Source of the DNA: MVYY01 sp012517575 | GTDB lineage: Bacteria > Bacteroidota > Bacteroidia > Bacteroidales > Paludibacteraceae | Assembly (NCBI GenBank): GCA_031629035.1 | Contig: JAVLUG010000010.1 | Coordinates: 62,001-126,000, forward strand | DNA length: 64,000 nucleotides | Direction: 5' to 3' | Shown: one piece after another, positions 61,578-64,000 of the stretch | How the letters are laid out: the number at the start of each line of letters is the position of its first letter | Position numbering within the stretch: the stretch's first letter is position 1 | The notes under the pieces: generated by a model | The model's input: the letters and a program-made list of their open reading frames with translations, nothing else | Database searches by the model: none | What the model was told of the DNA's origin: nothing | Position numbers and translations under genes: made by a program

Positions 61578-62564
61578 ATGGCTGACAACAGCTTTAAACA
61601 GATACTCAAGTACTCCTTTACAAAGATAAAAACATTCTTATTTTCAAAAGATGTTTTTATCTTTTTGCTTTTCTTTATCTTCTCTGCAGGTTTGTGGTTT
61701 GTAAATGCACTGGGAAAAGAACGTGAAAGAACTATTTATATTCCGCTTCTTTATACAGGAGTGCCTCAGAATATTGCAATTACCAATCAACCTCCGAAAA
61801 TCCTTTCTCTTAAAATTAAAGACGAAGGAATGAACCTGCTACAATATCGACAAAAAAATTTAACTCCCATAACCATCAATCTTTCCAGAACTTTTTACGA
61901 AAAGGGAAGAATCATGATTACGCCTGATCAGATTAGCAGTAATCTGTTGCGTTATCTCCAACCTACAACCCTGATTCTTGAAACAAAACCCGATTCGATT
62001 GTTATTGAATATGAAAAGTTGAGCAGCGCTGTGTTGCCTATAGAATGTAAAATAAAATATTCATTGGCGCAACAACACATGATTGTCGATGAAATTTATA
62101 TTCAGCCAAATAAAATGACGGTATTTGGGCCCAAACTTTTGCTCAGCAATTTAAAAACAATTAAAACTGAAACCCTTGTTTTGCCTAATCTTAATGACAC
62201 GGTGAAAACTATCTGCCGACTGCAACCCGTTGAAGGATTGCGTTATGCGTCCGAATCAGTTAGAGTTTTTATCCCTGTCGAAATGTTTACCGAAAAAAAA
62301 GCCCAACTTCCCGTTCAGGTGTTGAATGCGCCTGAAAATTTGCTGATACGGACTTTCCCTGCTCAAATAAACGTTACCTTTAATATTGGTTTAAGCCGAT
62401 TTAATTCTTTCAAACCTGAAGACATACAATTGGCAGTTGATTTTCAACAAATTAAAAATTCTCCTTCCAACAAATTGGAGGTGTTTGTTATCGGACATAC
62501 TCCATATGTACAAAATATTCGATTTTCACCACAACAGGTTGAATTTTTGGTGGAAAGATACTGA
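61578..62564 (+). CDS. YbbR-like domain protein
   Basis: The 328-residue protein has an N-terminal membrane anchor (FIFLLFFIFSAGLWFV, about 28-44) and three or more repeated YbbR beta domains on the periplasmic side (about 55-325). YbbR in Firmicutes (CdaR) regulates a diadenylate cyclase, but no cdaA gene is adjacent here, so the role is not given. It closes the nusB-yajC-ybbR run. Confidence 0.85.
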   Translation: MADNSFKQILKYSFTKIKTFLFSKDVFIFLLFFIFSAGLWFVNALGKERERTIYIPLLYTGVPQNIAITNQPPKILSLKIKDEGMNLLQYRQKNLTPITINLSRTFYEKGRIMITPDQISSNLLRYLQPTTLILETKPDSIVIEYEKLSSAVLPIECKIKYSLAQQHMIVDEIYIQPNKMTVFGPKLLLSNLKTIKTETLVLPNLNDTVKTICRLQPVEGLRYASESVRVFIPVEMFTEKKAQLPVQVLNAPENLLIRTFPAQINVTFNIGLSRFNSFKPEDIQLAVDFQQIKNSPSNKLEVFVIGHTPYVQNIRFSPQQVEFLVERY

Positions 62565-62636
62565 TTGACAGTTGTCAGTCACAAAATAGGATAGGATAAT
62601 GAATTAAATGCGAACAAACATCGTCAGAACTTGTTA

Positions 62637-62666
62637 TTGATTTTTTAACAAGAATCTGTATTTTTG
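62637..62666 (+). promoter_or_regulatory. Promoter of the DUF4293 gene
   Basis: TTG (62637-62639) and TATTTTTG (62659-62666) are separated by 19 nt. Transcription would start near 62673; the ATG is at 62703. The -7 box overlaps a TTG that opens the longer reading frame, so the shorter ATG is right. Confidence 0.5.
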
Positions 62667-62702
62667 TCGTGGAAAATTTACAACACTAAAAAGCATACAA
62701 AT

Positions 62703-63170
62703 ATGTGGCAACGCATTCAAACTTTATATTTAGTTATTGTGCTGATACTGTCGAGCATTACCTTTTTTTCGCCTGCAGCTCAACTTTTCAGCAAAGAAAC
62801 AGCAACACTTTACGAAATCAGCTGGAAAGGAATAAACTTAATCGAAAACGGGCAAAAAACCGCAATTTCTTCTGTATGGGCTTTGACGGTCATTAGTGCA
62901 ATGGTACCCGTAATCACACTACTCACAATAGCCCTTTACAAAAAACGACTTCTACAAATTAGACTTTCCATTTTTAATATTGTCATTTTGGCAGGATATT
63001 ATATCTTGCTGTTTATTTATTTGTTACCTGCCGCCAATACTTTACATGCGGACTGGAGTTTGAAGATATTTTCTGTTTTTCCGCTTGTGAATATTATTCT
63101 TATTGCATTAGCCATAAGAGCAATAGCCAAAGATGATGCCTTGATCAAATCGCTCAACCGATTAAGGTAA
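62703..63170 (+). CDS. DUF4293 membrane protein
   Basis: The 155-residue protein starts MWQRIQTLYLVIVLILSSI and has four transmembrane helices, with a charged C-terminus (KSLNRLR). This is the pattern of DUF4293, a membrane family of unknown function in Bacteroidota. The open frame begins 13 codons earlier at a TTG, but a promoter box covers that position. Confidence 0.85.
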   Translation: MWQRIQTLYLVIVLILSSITFFSPAAQLFSKETATLYEISWKGINLIENGQKTAISSVWALTVISAMVPVITLLTIALYKKRLLQIRLSIFNIVILAGYYILLFIYLLPAANTLHADWSLKIFSVFPLVNIILIALAIRAIAKDDALIKSLNRLR

Positions 63171-63257
63171 ATCGTTTCAGCGTATTTTTTTGAAAAGTGA
63201 ACAAAAAATCAAAAGCTTTGTTATAAAATTTCCGAAAAGCAATTTTACAAAGCCACA

Positions 63258-64000
63258 ATGAATGTGTTACAACTTTTATTTTCTGTTTTGATTATTCAAC
63301 AATTTCATTTTTTCAATTTCAACCAGCAACTTATGAAATATAATTCTTTAACTCCGGAGGAAGAAGCAGTCATTTTGCATAAAGCTACCGAGAAACCTTA
63401 TAGTGGCGAATATCTTTACAATAAAGAAAAAGGAACATACTTGTGTAAACGTTGCAATGCACCGTTGTTTCAGTCGGAAAGCAAATTTGAATCGCATTGT
63501 GGCTGGCCGAGTTTTGACGAAGAAATCCCTGGCGCCGTGCTTCGATTGCCAGATGCCGATGGAATGCGCACCGAAATTGTATGCCGCAATTGTGGAGCGC
63601 ATTTGGGTCATGTTTTTACGGGAGAAGGATTTACAGAAAAAAATACACGTCATTGCGTCAATTCCATTTCACTGAAATTTATTCCTGACAAAACGGAGAA
63701 GGTGGAAAAAGCATACTTTGCTTCCGGCTGTTTTTGGGGAACAGAATATCATTTTATGAAAGCCAAAGGAGTTAAGGAAACTACAGTGGGTTTTATGGGA
63801 GGTCATACCGAATATCCGAGCTACAAAGAAGTTTGCACGGGAAAAACCGGTCATGTAGAAACTACAGAGGTTATTTTTGACAATTCCGTGACCAATTACG
63901 AAGAATTATTAAAACTCTTTTTCGAAACGCATGATTTTACACAAATTGGCGGACAAGGCCCGGATATAGGCGACCAATACCGATCAGTAATTTTTTATAC
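63258..64000 (+). CDS. msrB: MsrB-MsrA fusion methionine sulfoxide reductase (3' partial)
   Basis: The first domain (about 30-160) is MsrB: zinc cysteines CKRCNAP and CRNCGAH, the HCGWPSF segment, and the catalytic cysteine in RHCVNS. The second is MsrA: catalytic FASGCFWG, GFMGGHTEYP and GHVETTEV, running past the window edge in frame. It repairs methionine-R and methionine-S sulfoxides in one chain, in the order B then A. ATG 63258 gives a hydrophobic N-terminus (possible signal or anchor); ATG 63333 is the alternative start. Confidence 0.9.
   Translation, partial: MNVLQLLFSVLIIQQFHFFNFNQQLMKYNSLTPEEEAVILHKATEKPYSGEYLYNKEKGTYLCKRCNAPLFQSESKFESHCGWPSFDEEIPGAVLRLPDADGMRTEIVCRNCGAHLGHVFTGEGFTEKNTRHCVNSISLKFIPDKTEKVEKAYFASGCFWGTEYHFMKAKGVKETTVGFMGGHTEYPSYKEVCTGKTGHVETTEVIFDNSVTNYEELLKLFFETHDFTQIGGQGPDIGDQYRSVIFY

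Noticed and set aside
1..64000. CRISPR arrays, IS elements, integrases, toxin-antitoxin or restriction genes
   Set aside because: No regularly spaced repeats, transposase or integrase motifs, or defence genes were found in any of the annotated genes or gaps.

Overview
The window is one stretch of an AT-rich chromosome from a Bacteroidota bacterium, most likely order Bacteroidales. The evidence is: type IX secretion genes porU and porV followed by ispF; a type III glutamine synthetase; an RseC-Rnf operon in the order rseC-rnfB-C-D-G-E-A; DUF3276, DUF4293, DUF5652 and NusB-YajC-YbbR proteins of the Bacteroidota type; and repeated TAnnTTTG motifs at -7, the Bacteroidota promoter box, upstream of many genes. 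Genus cannot be fixed from the sequence alone. Nothing looks like a prophage, IS element, integron or CRISPR array, and most of the window is core metabolism.

Layout. 0-4 kb: thiL (+), a candidate small RNA, then argC, a 2-Cys peroxiredoxin and ispF (-). 4-10.5 kb: a minus-strand run rex, FAH-family hydrolase, porU, porV. 10.8-18.6 kb: a PAP2-type membrane phosphatase/transferase, then the plus-strand run leuS, yitT-like, flippase, GT4. 18.6-24.3 kb: the opposing run gltX, GT4, wecB, methyltransferase, GT2. The two runs enclose a small surface-glycan locus between two aminoacyl-tRNA synthetase genes. 24.5-36.3 kb: polA, a polyprenyl diphosphate synthase, the psd-mazG-deoC run, purB, an ABC exporter, an acyltransferase and a repeat-built coiled-coil protein.

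36.4-49.7 kb is a nitrogen-assimilation region entirely on the minus strand. torF-like porin, glnK and amtB take up and sense ammonium; glnN makes glutamine; gltB and gltD turn it into glutamate; asnB makes asparagine. Two hairpins, one a perfect 18-bp inverted repeat, lie at the boundaries of these units. 50-51.3 kb holds a DUF3108 protein, a DUF5652 membrane peptide and tRNA-Gly(CCC). 51.4-57 kb is the Rnf operon. 57.3-64 kb holds an FAD-dependent oxidoreductase, a Spy/DUF4890-like secreted protein, DUF3276, nusB, yajC, ybbR, DUF4293 and the 5' part of an msrB-msrA fusion cut by the window end.

Several open reading frames begin with TTG codons upstream of the real starts. In three cases (polyprenyl synthase, nusB, DUF4293) a promoter-like box lies inside the false extension and supports the later ATG. 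The least explained items are the promoter-plus-hairpin element at 1226-1322, the interrupted inverted repeat at 11923-12050, the 18-bp repeat between glnN and gltB, the 40-residue-repeat coiled-coil gene, and a PII protein lacking the usual uridylylation tyrosine. I found no clearly new multi-gene system.
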